Source: Novosphingobium sp.
Lineage (GTDB): Bacteria; Pseudomonadota; Alphaproteobacteria; Sphingomonadales; Sphingomonadaceae
NCBI GenBank assembly: GCA_029247785.1
Contig: JAQWKP010000213.1
Coordinates: 1-44,113 of the forward strand
Reading direction: 5' to 3'
Length of the DNA: 44,113 nt
Program-made: the position numbers and the translations under genes
Notes under the pieces: generated by a model
Databases searched by the model: none
Told to the model about the DNA's origin: nothing
The model's input: only the letters and a program-made list of their open reading frames with translations
Shown: positions 10,344-19,406 of the stretch, one piece after another
How positions within the stretch are numbered: position 1 is the stretch's first letter
Layout: each line of letters begins with the position of its first letter

Positions 10344-11447
10344 TCAGTCCTTCCACCACATAGTACCGAAATCGGGCGTGGACGCGGCCAGCCATTCGGG
10401 TTCAGCCTTGCCGTCGCGATAGCGGGTCAGGATAATTTCGCCGGTGGCCTGCGCTTCATTGCCGGCCTCGCCCATGGCCTCGTTCCGTCCTTCCAACCAG
10501 CGATTGGCTTCGCTCGTCGTCTCGACGCTGATGCGGTGGATGACGCGGCCCATGCTTGCTTCGCGCAGCTGCCTTTCGAGCTCGTCCTTCTGCTCCTCGT
10601 TCCAGTAGAACAGGCAGGCCGAGTGATAGACGCAGACCGGATCGGGGGTTGCGGCGAGCACCCCGGGCAAAATGGTCAGCGCGTCGCCTTCATGGAAGGC
10701 GATGTCACTGGCGGCGACGAAATCCATCGCATCGTTAAGCTGGCGCTGGTCGTCCAGCAATTCGGGATAGCAGGTGGCAATCATCCAGCGCCGGTCTTCC
10801 TCTCGGTTCGGATCGATGACATTGAGGTCGAGGCCGGTGCGGCTGCCGATTAGGGGAATGCGCAGCGCAGGCCCGCCGTGCAGTTCGCCCTTGAGGTGTA
10901 TGGGCGAGGCTCGGTCGCCGATGTGCTCGCCCTCGCGCAGCTCGTAGGCATATTTGTCGAACATCAGCAGCGCACCGGCCGAGCAACCCAGTTCGACGAT
11001 GTTGAGCGGCTCACCGGCCTCATCGGCGACAATGCACATTGGCGGCAGCAGCGTGCGGCAGCGATAGGCATAGGTCATCTGCACTGGCTTGGATGCGATC
11101 AGCTGCCTGAGCTCATCGCGGTATTCGAGACAGAAGGCGCGAAAATCGGGCCATGCCTCATCTGGCGGTGCCGGTTCGGCAACCAGCGTCGCGAAAAAAC
11201 GGGCGAGCGGGTGTTTGGCGCCGCCCAGCAGCAGGAAATGGGCCGAGGTGAACAGGTGGACCGGTGAGGCCGCATCGAGCCCTTCGGCGGACAGCGCCAG
11301 CACTTCGGGGTCTTTCGCGCCTTCGCGGCACAGCGTGGCATAGAGCGGTGAGCCAAGCGTGCCATACATGTGTTCGGCAGCGCGATAGGCCGCAGCAGTG
11401 TGTTCGAGGTCTTCTGCATCGGCCGCCATGTCAGCCTTCGCCAGCAC
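10344..11447 (-). CDS. DUF2332 family protein
   Basis: EHMYGTLGSPLYATLCREGAKDPEVL and LNIVELGCSAGALLMFDKYAYE match my recollection of DUF2332. Start uncertain (11447 or 11429). Confidence 0.75.
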   Translation of the reverse strand: MLAKADMAADAEDLEHTAAAYRAAEHMYGTLGSPLYATLCREGAKDPEVLALSAEGLDAASPVHLFTSAHFLLLGGAKHPLARFFATLVAEPAPPDEAWPDFRAFCLEYRDELRQLIASKPVQMTYAYRCRTLLPPMCIVADEAGEPLNIVELGCSAGALLMFDKYAYELREGEHIGDRASPIHLKGELHGGPALRIPLIGSRTGLDLNVIDPNREEDRRWMIATCYPELLDDQRQLNDAMDFVAASDIAFHEGDALTILPGVLAATPDPVCVYHSACLFYWNEEQKDELERQLREASMGRVIHRISVETTSEANRWLEGRNEAMGEAGNEAQATGEIILTRYRDGKAEPEWLAASTPDFGTMWWKD

Positions 11448-12807
11448 CTTCGACCCAGCGATCCATCCCGTCGTGGAAGTGATGTATCTTCGGCTCCTGC
11501 TTTGTCAGCACCATATAAGGCAGCTGGCGGCTGTTGAGCCCGCGCTGCTGGATCGCCATCTGCACGAAGTCCTGTTCGAGTGCGAGGAAGTAGGGAAAGT
11601 GATCGTCTTCGGCGATATCGGTGTATTGCGTTCGCTGTGCTTCGCGCTCCTCTGGGGGAAGCCACATCAGTGCAAATACGCGCCAGTTACAGCGGGTGGG
11701 ATCGCCGCTCGGATGCGGCTCGGCAATGATCGCGGTACCATCGCCTGAGCGCACCTGCAAAAAGACATTGGGGAACAGGAACCAATATTGGTAATCGCTC
11801 ATCTGTCCATCGGTGAGGTTGCCTACATCGAGGCCCTTTGCCTCGAGCTTTTCGCGCACGGCCTGTTGAAGCAGGCCGATCGGGGTTGCTCCTGATGGCA
11901 ATTCCAGCGTTCCATCCTCCTTGCGGTATCCGGCGACAATTTCGGCCAGACGCGGCAGCGCGTCGGCGAAGCCCGGGAAGTTGGCAACCGGCAGGTTGAG
12001 ATAGCCCTCGACCTCTGCCTCCAGTCCCAACCCAGCTTGCATCGATGCTGCGAAAGGCACGGCAGTCACCGCGTGATCGCCGACGAAGCTGCAATGTTCG
12101 GCACCGAGATTGGTCATATGGGCGAGTTCGGGATGGACGCCCTGAACGTGATAGCCTTCCTGGAATGCGTCCATCACCACTTTCCAGTTGCAGTCGATGG
12201 ATTCGCGCAGGTTCATGCCAAGAGCAACCATTTCATCGATGCGATAAGGCGTAAGCATTTCCTTGGCGTCGCCGAGGAAGCTATCGAGCGGCGGCGCGTC
12301 CGGGTCAGGATTAAGGAAAACGAAACCGGCGAAGCATTCAACCTGGACCTCGATCAGGCCGAGCTCGTTTTTGTCCCCGACGAATTCCTCCGTGGTGCCG
12401 TCAAAATCGGGCTTGGCGACGGAGAGGCATTGGCCGTCCAGGCCGTAGGACCAGTTGTGATAGGGGCAGGTAAATCGCGGGGCATTGCCGCGGCCTTCGC
12501 AAAAGGCGTTGCCGCGATGGCGGCAGGCGTTAACGAAGCCGCGCACCTTGTCGTCGCGCCCGCGCACCAGGACGAACGACTGGTCGAACAGGCGATATTC
12601 CATGAAGTCGCCCGCCTCGGGGATTTCCTCGGCGCGCCCAGCGATCTGCCAGACGCGCATCCAAAGGTTCTCGCGCTCGCGCTGGTTGTAGTCGCGAGAA
12701 TGATAGCGATCCGTCGGAATCTGCTTACGATAGCCCGAAAGGTCGAGCTCGCAGCTCAGCGGGGCATTGTCCACGCGCTCGCCCGGTTTTGCCAGTTGCG
12801 TTGCCAT
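11431..12807 (-). CDS. Aromatic ring-hydroxylating dioxygenase alpha subunit (Rieske [2Fe-2S])
   Basis: Rieske motif CRHRGNAFCEGRGNAPRFTCPYH; catalytic-domain MDAFQEGYHVQGVHPEL. Confidence 0.92.
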   Translation of the reverse strand: MATQLAKPGERVDNAPLSCELDLSGYRKQIPTDRYHSRDYNQRERENLWMRVWQIAGRAEEIPEAGDFMEYRLFDQSFVLVRGRDDKVRGFVNACRHRGNAFCEGRGNAPRFTCPYHNWSYGLDGQCLSVAKPDFDGTTEEFVGDKNELGLIEVQVECFAGFVFLNPDPDAPPLDSFLGDAKEMLTPYRIDEMVALGMNLRESIDCNWKVVMDAFQEGYHVQGVHPELAHMTNLGAEHCSFVGDHAVTAVPFAASMQAGLGLEAEVEGYLNLPVANFPGFADALPRLAEIVAGYRKEDGTLELPSGATPIGLLQQAVREKLEAKGLDVGNLTDGQMSDYQYWFLFPNVFLQVRSGDGTAIIAEPHPSGDPTRCNWRVFALMWLPPEEREAQRTQYTDIAEDDHFPYFLALEQDFVQMAIQQRGLNSRQLPYMVLTKQEPKIHHFHDGMDRWVEGAGEG

Positions 12808-12880
12808 CGGCTTTCCTCATGCATCCTGTCGGTGCTTGCCGGGAAAGCTAACACGGCAAATCCGGTCGCGCTACTCGTCT

Positions 12881-13591
12881 TCAGGCACCATATTCGTCGT
12901 GACGTCTGAACCACGCCTGGGCGTAATCCAGGCCACCCTCATCCCGCCCTTTGGCAACCATGTCGAGCAGATCATAGATCCCCAGGGTGGCTTCAAGGCC
13001 GCGTGCATAGACCGAATAGGTGTGGAAGATCGTCCCGTCATTGTCTTTGACAAAGCTGCTCACGCCGGGAGCTTCTGTGCCGGGAAACGCTCCGCCTTTG
13101 CCGAAATTGTATTTGACTTGCCCGGCTTCGATTTCTGCTTCGGAAAAGCTCACGTTGAAATCGAAGTTGAAATCGCTCTCGAGCGAGGAGACCCATGGGA
13201 AGTTCCATCCCATCCGTTGGCGATAGGCTAGCAGCACGTCCAGCGGTGCGCGGGAAATCGCGGCAAGGCTGACATCGCGAGCAGCCAGATGCGGGATCGA
13301 AGGATTGATATGATCCGCCATCATCGAACAGCTCGTACAGCCAGCCTGCCAATCGGGGCCGAACATGAAGTGCTGAATGAGAAGTTGGCTATTACTGCCG
13401 AACAGATCGGCAAGCGATACTGCACCGCTTGTAGCCTCAAATCGATAGTCCTTCGACACCTTGCGCCACGGCAAGGCCTGGCGCGCTTCGGTTAGCGCAT
13501 CGCGGGCGCGGCTGTGCGCCTTTTCCATTGCGAGCAAGGCCCTGCGGGCCTCAATCCAGTCTGCGTCCGAGACGATTTCATGCTTGGCCAT
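12881..13591 (-). CDS. DUF899 family thioredoxin-like protein
   Basis: FMFGPDWQAGCTSCSMMADHIN and SRAPLDVLLAYRQRMGWNFPWVSS are typical of DUF899. Confidence 0.85.
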   Translation of the reverse strand: MAKHEIVSDADWIEARRALLAMEKAHSRARDALTEARQALPWRKVSKDYRFEATSGAVSLADLFGSNSQLLIQHFMFGPDWQAGCTSCSMMADHINPSIPHLAARDVSLAAISRAPLDVLLAYRQRMGWNFPWVSSLESDFNFDFNVSFSEAEIEAGQVKYNFGKGGAFPGTEAPGVSSFVKDNDGTIFHTYSVYARGLEATLGIYDLLDMVAKGRDEGGLDYAQAWFRRHDEYGA

Positions 13592-13656
13592 TTGGTGTGG
13601 CTCCCATTGCAGGAAGCAGCCAGCATATCAGTGAGTACAGCGTCGGTATAGGCGCG

Positions 13657-14967
13657 TTACTTTACATCCCATTGCAGGTGCAGGTTCCGGATCGAGAGCA
13701 GGCCGGGATAGACGGTGCTGCTGGTGCCCGGCTTGACCCGGAATTCCGGAATGCGCTTGAACCATTCGTCGAGCAGCAGGCGCAACTCGCGCCGGGCAAG
13801 ATGGGCGCCAAGGCAGATGTGGACGCCGCCGACGAAAGTGAAATGCCGGTTGGCCTTGCGAGTCGGATCGAAAGTGCGCGGGTCCTTGAACCGGGAGGCA
13901 TCGAAATTGCCCGCCGGGTTCAGGCAGGAAAAGCCGTCGCCAGCCTTGACCTGAACGCCGTGCCATTCGAAGTCCCTGGTCGCGCGCCGACCTGAGCTGA
14001 GGATCGGCTGGGTGCGCAGGAATTCCTCGACCGCACCGTTGATCAATGCTGGATTCTCGCGGATCATCGTCTGGATTTCGGGCTGCAGCGCCATTCGGCG
14101 ATACATCTGGCTGATCGTCGCCGCGACTGTGTCGAGCCCTCCCAGCCACAGGAACCACACCGTGCCGATCTTCTCTTCCTCGGTCAGCGGGCGGCCTTCG
14201 ATCTTGCCATGGACGATTGAGCTGGTCAGATGCTCGTCCGGGTTCTTTTCCTTCTCGGCAATGAAGCTGCGCAGGTATTCGAGCACGTTGCGCAAGGCCC
14301 CCTGCATCTTTTCCAGGCTGCCGGAATGGAGGATGTCCCATTCCCACTCGAGGAAGTCTTCGAATTTCTCGTCCGGGAAGCCCATCAGTCCCATGAAGAT
14401 GCGCACCGGAAAGACCCGGCCGAAATCCCAAGCCATGTCGACTTCGCCCTTGTCGGCGATGGCGTCGATCATCTCGGTGACGATTTTCCGGATGCGCGGT
14501 TCGAGATCACGGGTGATCCGGGCCGGGGAGAAGAACGGCACCAGGAACATGCGATATTTGCTGTGCTCCGGGGGATCGATCGCGAGCGGGATCGAGCGGA
14601 AGGTCTCGCCGATCAGCGCCTGGAATTCGGCAGTACCCTTGTTCGAGAAATGGTCGTTGTCGCTATAGACGCGGTCGATATCCTCATAATGCGGCACGAC
14701 CCAATTGCCGCTTGGCGAGGCGCCGGCAGCGCTGCCCATCCCGTTCTGCGGTGGAGGATTGAATAGCAGGCGAGGGATTTCCGGCCCGCTGAGCCAACCG
14801 AACGGCTCATAGGGATCGACCAGGTCGTTGGCATGGGAGCTGCCCATCGCAATGTTTAGATCGACAATCCGGTCTTTGGGGACATGGTCCGGCGCACCGG
14901 CAAATTCGGTTCGGATCGCGTCTAACGACTGGGGGAAAATCTTCTCGAGTGTTGCCTGGTCGGACAT
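13657..14967 (-). CDS. Cytochrome P450
   Basis: FVGGVHICLGAHLARRELR heme motif, LWLGGLDTVAAT I-helix, EEFLR. Start at MSDQATLEKIF. Confidence 0.92.
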   Translation of the reverse strand: MSDQATLEKIFPQSLDAIRTEFAGAPDHVPKDRIVDLNIAMGSSHANDLVDPYEPFGWLSGPEIPRLLFNPPPQNGMGSAAGASPSGNWVVPHYEDIDRVYSDNDHFSNKGTAEFQALIGETFRSIPLAIDPPEHSKYRMFLVPFFSPARITRDLEPRIRKIVTEMIDAIADKGEVDMAWDFGRVFPVRIFMGLMGFPDEKFEDFLEWEWDILHSGSLEKMQGALRNVLEYLRSFIAEKEKNPDEHLTSSIVHGKIEGRPLTEEEKIGTVWFLWLGGLDTVAATISQMYRRMALQPEIQTMIRENPALINGAVEEFLRTQPILSSGRRATRDFEWHGVQVKAGDGFSCLNPAGNFDASRFKDPRTFDPTRKANRHFTFVGGVHICLGAHLARRELRLLLDEWFKRIPEFRVKPGTSSTVYPGLLSIRNLHLQWDVK

Positions 14968-15143
14968 GTGGGTCTCCAATTGAAATCATCACATGCCGCG
15001 AAGCGTGCTGTGGGGCAAGGGAAGAAGCAGCCACGAATCTGCTTGAGAGTCGGGTGGTGAAACGCGAAGGTCTGCGTCAGGTGACGCCGGACATGTGTTC
15101 CGCTGCAAGAACGCGCGCCTTCGGAAGAGGGAGAGATTAGCAA

Positions 15144-16409
15144 ATGAGCCAAGCTCCGTCGTCGGCTGCGCCGAGTGCCGCACAGGAATGGCGGATGAAC
15201 TGGTTGCTGGTGCTATCGGCGATGGCCGGAGTATCCTTGGGAACGGTCCCATCGGCAACGCTTGGCCTGTTCATGGCACCGCTCCAGGCCGAATTCGGCT
15301 GGAGCCGGACTGAGATATCCTCCGGCCTCACGCTGTTCGCAATCGTCAGCCTGCCGCTGGTTCCGTTCGCTGGTGCGATGGTCGACAAATTCGGTGCGCG
15401 CCGGGTCGCACTCCTTGGGATTGGGCTAAGCGGGCTGGTCTTCTCCTCATTCAGTCTTCTGGGCGCAATGCTCTTTCAATGGTTCGCCATATGGTTCGCC
15501 TATACGATCGTGTCGCTGATGACGCGCACGCTGGTTTTCAGCAGCGCGATATCCCGGGCCTTTTTGACTGGGCGCGGATTTGCCATCGCCGTGTTGTTGA
15601 TCGGGACTGCGATCGCGCAATCGCTGGCACCGGTTTTATCTCACTGGTTGATCGAGAGTTACGGTTGGCGAACAGCCTATGTCTGCCTCGGGCTCGGCTG
15701 GGGAGGGTTCGCATTCGTCCTGCTGCTGGCTTTCTTCCATGAACCGGGCCGGAGACGGGACTCGGCAGGGGTGGTGCCGGATTCCTCAGCTGCTGCTGCG
15801 CCGGGCGGATTGACTGCGAAGCAAGCGTTCCGAAACCCGGCCATGCTGCGCATCGCAATTGCCGCCTTCCTGCAAGGCACAATGGCCGTCGGGGTGATGG
15901 TCCATCTTGTGCCCCTGCTGACCCTGACTGGCCTGACGCGTGCCGAAGCGGCTGGCACCGCCGCAATTCTGGGTATCTTCTCGGTCGTCGGTAAGCTGGT
16001 CACGGGCACGCTGGTCGACAGGTTTTCGGGCGGTTTCGTGCCGGCAATTACATTTTCCGGTCCGGCACTTGGCTATTTGATATTGTGGCAAGGGAGCGAC
16101 ACGCCTTGGCTGATCCCGGTTGGGGTGGCGGTCCTGGGATATTGTTCGGGCGCGTGTTTCCAGCTCACCACCTATCTGACGACACGCTATGCCGGACTCG
16201 CCAATTTCGGGGCGATCTTCGGAATTGTATCGAGCTTGCTGGCCGTGACCGCCGGGCTGGGCCCGCTGATTGCCGGCGCAATCTTCGACCTGACGGGAAG
16301 CTACGAATACCTGCTGATGGCCGGAATTCCCGCCGGCTTGCTGGCTGGGATCGCTGTGTTCGGGCTAGGGCCCTATCCCGACTTTACGACAGCCGACGAC
16401 AGCGACTGA
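15144..16409 (+). CDS. MFS transporter
   Basis: About 12 hydrophobic segments; DKFGARRVALLGIGLSGL loop motif. RBS GGGAGAG upstream. Confidence 0.87.
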   Translation: MSQAPSSAAPSAAQEWRMNWLLVLSAMAGVSLGTVPSATLGLFMAPLQAEFGWSRTEISSGLTLFAIVSLPLVPFAGAMVDKFGARRVALLGIGLSGLVFSSFSLLGAMLFQWFAIWFAYTIVSLMTRTLVFSSAISRAFLTGRGFAIAVLLIGTAIAQSLAPVLSHWLIESYGWRTAYVCLGLGWGGFAFVLLLAFFHEPGRRRDSAGVVPDSSAAAAPGGLTAKQAFRNPAMLRIAIAAFLQGTMAVGVMVHLVPLLTLTGLTRAEAAGTAAILGIFSVVGKLVTGTLVDRFSGGFVPAITFSGPALGYLILWQGSDTPWLIPVGVAVLGYCSGACFQLTTYLTTRYAGLANFGAIFGIVSSLLAVTAGLGPLIAGAIFDLTGSYEYLLMAGIPAGLLAGIAVFGLGPYPDFTTADDSD

Positions 16410-16421
16410 CGCGAATCCAAC

Positions 16422-17243
16422 TCAGTTCACCGATTGCACCTGGCCGCCATCGATACGGTAGTTTGCGCCGTTGACGAAGGCGGAATGCGGGCTCGCGAGG
16501 AACGCGACCAGCGTGCCGACATCGCCAGGCTGGCCATAGCGCTGCGAGGTGCAGGCAAACACGCCCAGATCCATGAACCGGGCTTCGCGCGTTTCATAAT
16601 CGTCGGGCCAGCCATTGGCCTCGGCCATGCTTTCCAGGGTTGATTCGAACATGTCGGTGCGGGTGCAACCGGGGCTGACGGTGTTGACCGTCACACCGCT
16701 GCGCGACAACTCCTTGGATAGTCCGACGGTGAGGTTGTTGAGGCCAGCCTTGGCGGCGCAATAGTCGGGCACGCTGGTCGGTGGTTCGGCCCCGCCGCCG
16801 CTGGAGATATTGATGACCCGGCCCCAGCCATTCTCGCGCATGTCGGGGACGAAGGCATGGATCATGCGAACCGCCGAAATGAGATTCTGCTGCAGCGTGC
16901 CCAGCCAGTGCTCGGTTCCGACATCGAACCAGGACAGCATCTGCCCGCCATAGCTTTCGGTGCCGCCGATATTGTTGACGAGGATATCGATGCCGCCGGT
17001 TTGCTCTGCGACAGCTTCAGCCACCTGCGCCGCGCCTTCGTCATTGGCAAGGTCGCCAATAGCGAGATGGGCGGTGCCGCCCGCGTCGCGAATTATGGCA
17101 GCGGTCTCTTCGATGCGTTCGCGGTTGCGGCCATGAACGACGACGGTTGCGCCTTCGCCTGACAGCACTGTGGCAATGCCCCGGCCGATACCGGAACTGC
17201 TGCCGGTGACAAGCACGCGCTTGCCGGTGAGATCGAGGTCCAT
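16422..17243 (-). CDS. SDR family oxidoreductase
   Basis: TGSSSGIGRG, NNIGG, YCAAK. Start MDLDLTGKRVLVTG. Confidence 0.9.
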   Translation of the reverse strand: MDLDLTGKRVLVTGSSSGIGRGIATVLSGEGATVVVHGRNRERIEETAAIIRDAGGTAHLAIGDLANDEGAAQVAEAVAEQTGGIDILVNNIGGTESYGGQMLSWFDVGTEHWLGTLQQNLISAVRMIHAFVPDMRENGWGRVINISSGGGAEPPTSVPDYCAAKAGLNNLTVGLSKELSRSGVTVNTVSPGCTRTDMFESTLESMAEANGWPDDYETREARFMDLGVFACTSQRYGQPGDVGTLVAFLASPHSAFVNGANYRIDGGQVQSVN

Positions 17244-17262
17244 TTTCTGCTCCTTATTATCT

Positions 17263-18021
17263 TCAACCCAATGTGTAGCCACCATCCGCTGAAAGCGTCA
17301 CGCCGGTCACATAGCCAGCAGCAGGTGAGCACAGCCAGACGGCGGCCTCGGCCACTTCCTCGGGCTCTGCGATCCGGCGCATTGGGATGTGCTCAAGATG
17401 CGCGTCGGTATGGCCGGGGCGCTTTTCCGCCGTTTCGCGAAGCGCCGGTGTCCACATCGCTCCTGGAGCCACGGCGTTGATCCGGATGCCCTGTTCGGCG
17501 TAGTCGACCGCAGCGCAACGTGACATGCCGTAGATCGCCTGTTTGGCCCCGAGATACCATGACAGACCCGCTTGGCCGGTGTTTTCGCGACCAGAGCCGA
17601 TATTGACGATCGCACCGCCGCCGCGTTCAACCATCGCCTGGATCTCGTATTTCATGCAGAGGAATGTGCCGGAGATATTGACGTTGCAGGTATCGGCCCA
17701 CTCCTGCTCGCTGATGTCGGCCAGGGGCTTGCGGTCGATGAAGCGAACCGCGTTATTGATTGCACAATCGAGCCCACCGAAGCTGTCGATGGCACAACGC
17801 ATCATGGCCTGGACTTCGGCAGAGCTTGAAATGTCGGTCCGCACGAAGACTGCTTCGCTGCCACTGTCCCGGATGGCCTGGGCAGCCTGCTCGCCAGTCT
17901 GCTCATCGATTTCGGCAATCACGAGTTTCGCGCCTTCGCGCGCAAGAAGCTTGGTGCAGGCCAAACCGAGGCCACGACCGGCGCCGGTAACCAGCGCGAC
18001 CTTACCTTCCAAAGACGCCAT
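17263..18021 (-). CDS. SDR family oxidoreductase
   Basis: TGAGRGLGLA, NNAVR, YLGAK; C-terminal AGYVTGVTLSADGGYTLG. Confidence 0.9.
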   Translation of the reverse strand: MASLEGKVALVTGAGRGLGLACTKLLAREGAKLVIAEIDEQTGEQAAQAIRDSGSEAVFVRTDISSSAEVQAMMRCAIDSFGGLDCAINNAVRFIDRKPLADISEQEWADTCNVNISGTFLCMKYEIQAMVERGGGAIVNIGSGRENTGQAGLSWYLGAKQAIYGMSRCAAVDYAEQGIRINAVAPGAMWTPALRETAEKRPGHTDAHLEHIPMRRIAEPEEVAEAAVWLCSPAAGYVTGVTLSADGGYTLG

Positions 18022-18188
18022 AGTGTTTTGAGCTCCCTGTCCCGAACGGAAACCTTGATGGCCCCGCTCGCCGTCAATGTGAAGGGTTCTTTTTGGGAGC
18101 GGCTGAGGTCCTCAGATCCCCGAAAATTTCAAACCCGCTAGACGATTTATCCAAGTGCGTTAGACTTTGCATCGGTTGGAGAGGCACT

Positions 18189-19406
18189 ATGCAGAAAACA
18201 ATCTACGAGCCTGTCCCGGTGCCCTCCCATGTGCCGCCCGAGCTGGTTTTCGATTTCGATTTCTTCACTCCGCCCGATGCCGCCGACGACATCCAGCTGG
18301 CATGGAAGAAGCTGCACGAGGTCGCGCCCGATATCTTCTGGACGCCGCGCAATGGCGGCCACTGGGTGGCAACGCGTGGCGAGGATATCCGAGAGGTCCA
18401 GACCAACTACCGGCGCTACAGCCAGCGGGTCATGACCATTCCTGCAGCCGCGCAGACCTTTCGCATACTGCCGGCCAATGCCGACCCGCCGGAACATGAG
18501 GACTATCGCAAGATCATCATCCCGGCCTTTTTGCCCAAGGTGGTCGATGGGCTGGAAGCTGGTATCCGTGAGAATGCGCGGGAGCTGATCGGCGAAATTG
18601 CGCCGCGAGGAGCGTGCGAGTTCATCGAGGATTTCGCCCGACAGCTGCCGATCATCACTTTCCTCAAATTCGCCGACTTGCCGCAAGGCGACCGGAAGCT
18701 GCTCGTCGATCTCGCGGATGCGATCATGCATGGCAGCGACGAGAGCAGGGCCGCCGAGGCGCAGCAGGAGATGACCGATTATGTCGCCCGGTTGATCGAG
18801 CAGCGCCGGCGCAATCCCGGCGGGGACGTCATCTCCATGGTGGTTACGGCCAATATCGGCGACCGCCCGATCAATGATGAAGAAGTTTTCGGGCTGGTGC
18901 GGCTGATCCTGTTTGGCGGGCTCGACACGCTGACTTCGCTGGTAGGCTTCATCTGGCGCTTCCTTGCGACCCATCCCGAGCATTGCCGCGACCTTGTCGA
19001 CCATCCTGAATTGCGGCGCAACGCGTTTGAGGAACTGATCCGCCGTCACGGCGTCGTCAACACCGCGCGTTTCATCACCGATGACTGCACCTACAAAGGC
19101 ATCGCCTTCAACAAGGGCGACATGATCCAGATACCCAATTCCCTGCACGGGCTGGATGAGCGGATCACACCGGATCCGTTGACAGTCGATTTTCGTCGCA
19201 CCCATGTCCAGCACGCGGCTTTCGGTGGAGGTCCGCATATCTGCCCCGGCGTCTGGCTGGCCAAGCGAGAGATCGAAGTTTCGCTCGACGTCTGGCTGGA
19301 CCTGATCCCCGAATTTAGCCTTGCGCCGGGGAGCGCCCCACTACTGCACGCCGGCGCGAGCAATAATGGGGTGCTGCGGCTCGATCTGGCCTGGGATGTG
19401 ACCTAG
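18189..19406 (+). CDS. Cytochrome P450
   Basis: FGGGPHICPGVWLAKRE heme motif, FGGLDTLTS I-helix, EELIRR. Start at MQKTIYEPVPVPSHVPPE. Confidence 0.92.
   Translation: MQKTIYEPVPVPSHVPPELVFDFDFFTPPDAADDIQLAWKKLHEVAPDIFWTPRNGGHWVATRGEDIREVQTNYRRYSQRVMTIPAAAQTFRILPANADPPEHEDYRKIIIPAFLPKVVDGLEAGIRENARELIGEIAPRGACEFIEDFARQLPIITFLKFADLPQGDRKLLVDLADAIMHGSDESRAAEAQQEMTDYVARLIEQRRRNPGGDVISMVVTANIGDRPINDEEVFGLVRLILFGGLDTLTSLVGFIWRFLATHPEHCRDLVDHPELRRNAFEELIRRHGVVNTARFITDDCTYKGIAFNKGDMIQIPNSLHGLDERITPDPLTVDFRRTHVQHAAFGGGPHICPGVWLAKREIEVSLDVWLDLIPEFSLAPGSAPLLHAGASNNGVLRLDLAWDVT

Noticed and set aside
13297-13345. CxxC-like cysteines in the DUF899 protein (GCTSCSMM) as a possible missing ferredoxin
   Set aside because: Context matches DUF899 thioredoxin-like family, not a [2Fe-2S] or [4Fe-4S] ferredoxin.
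18147-19238. 363-aa minus-strand ORF opposite a P450
   Set aside because: Shadow ORF antisense to a clear P450 with intact heme motif.
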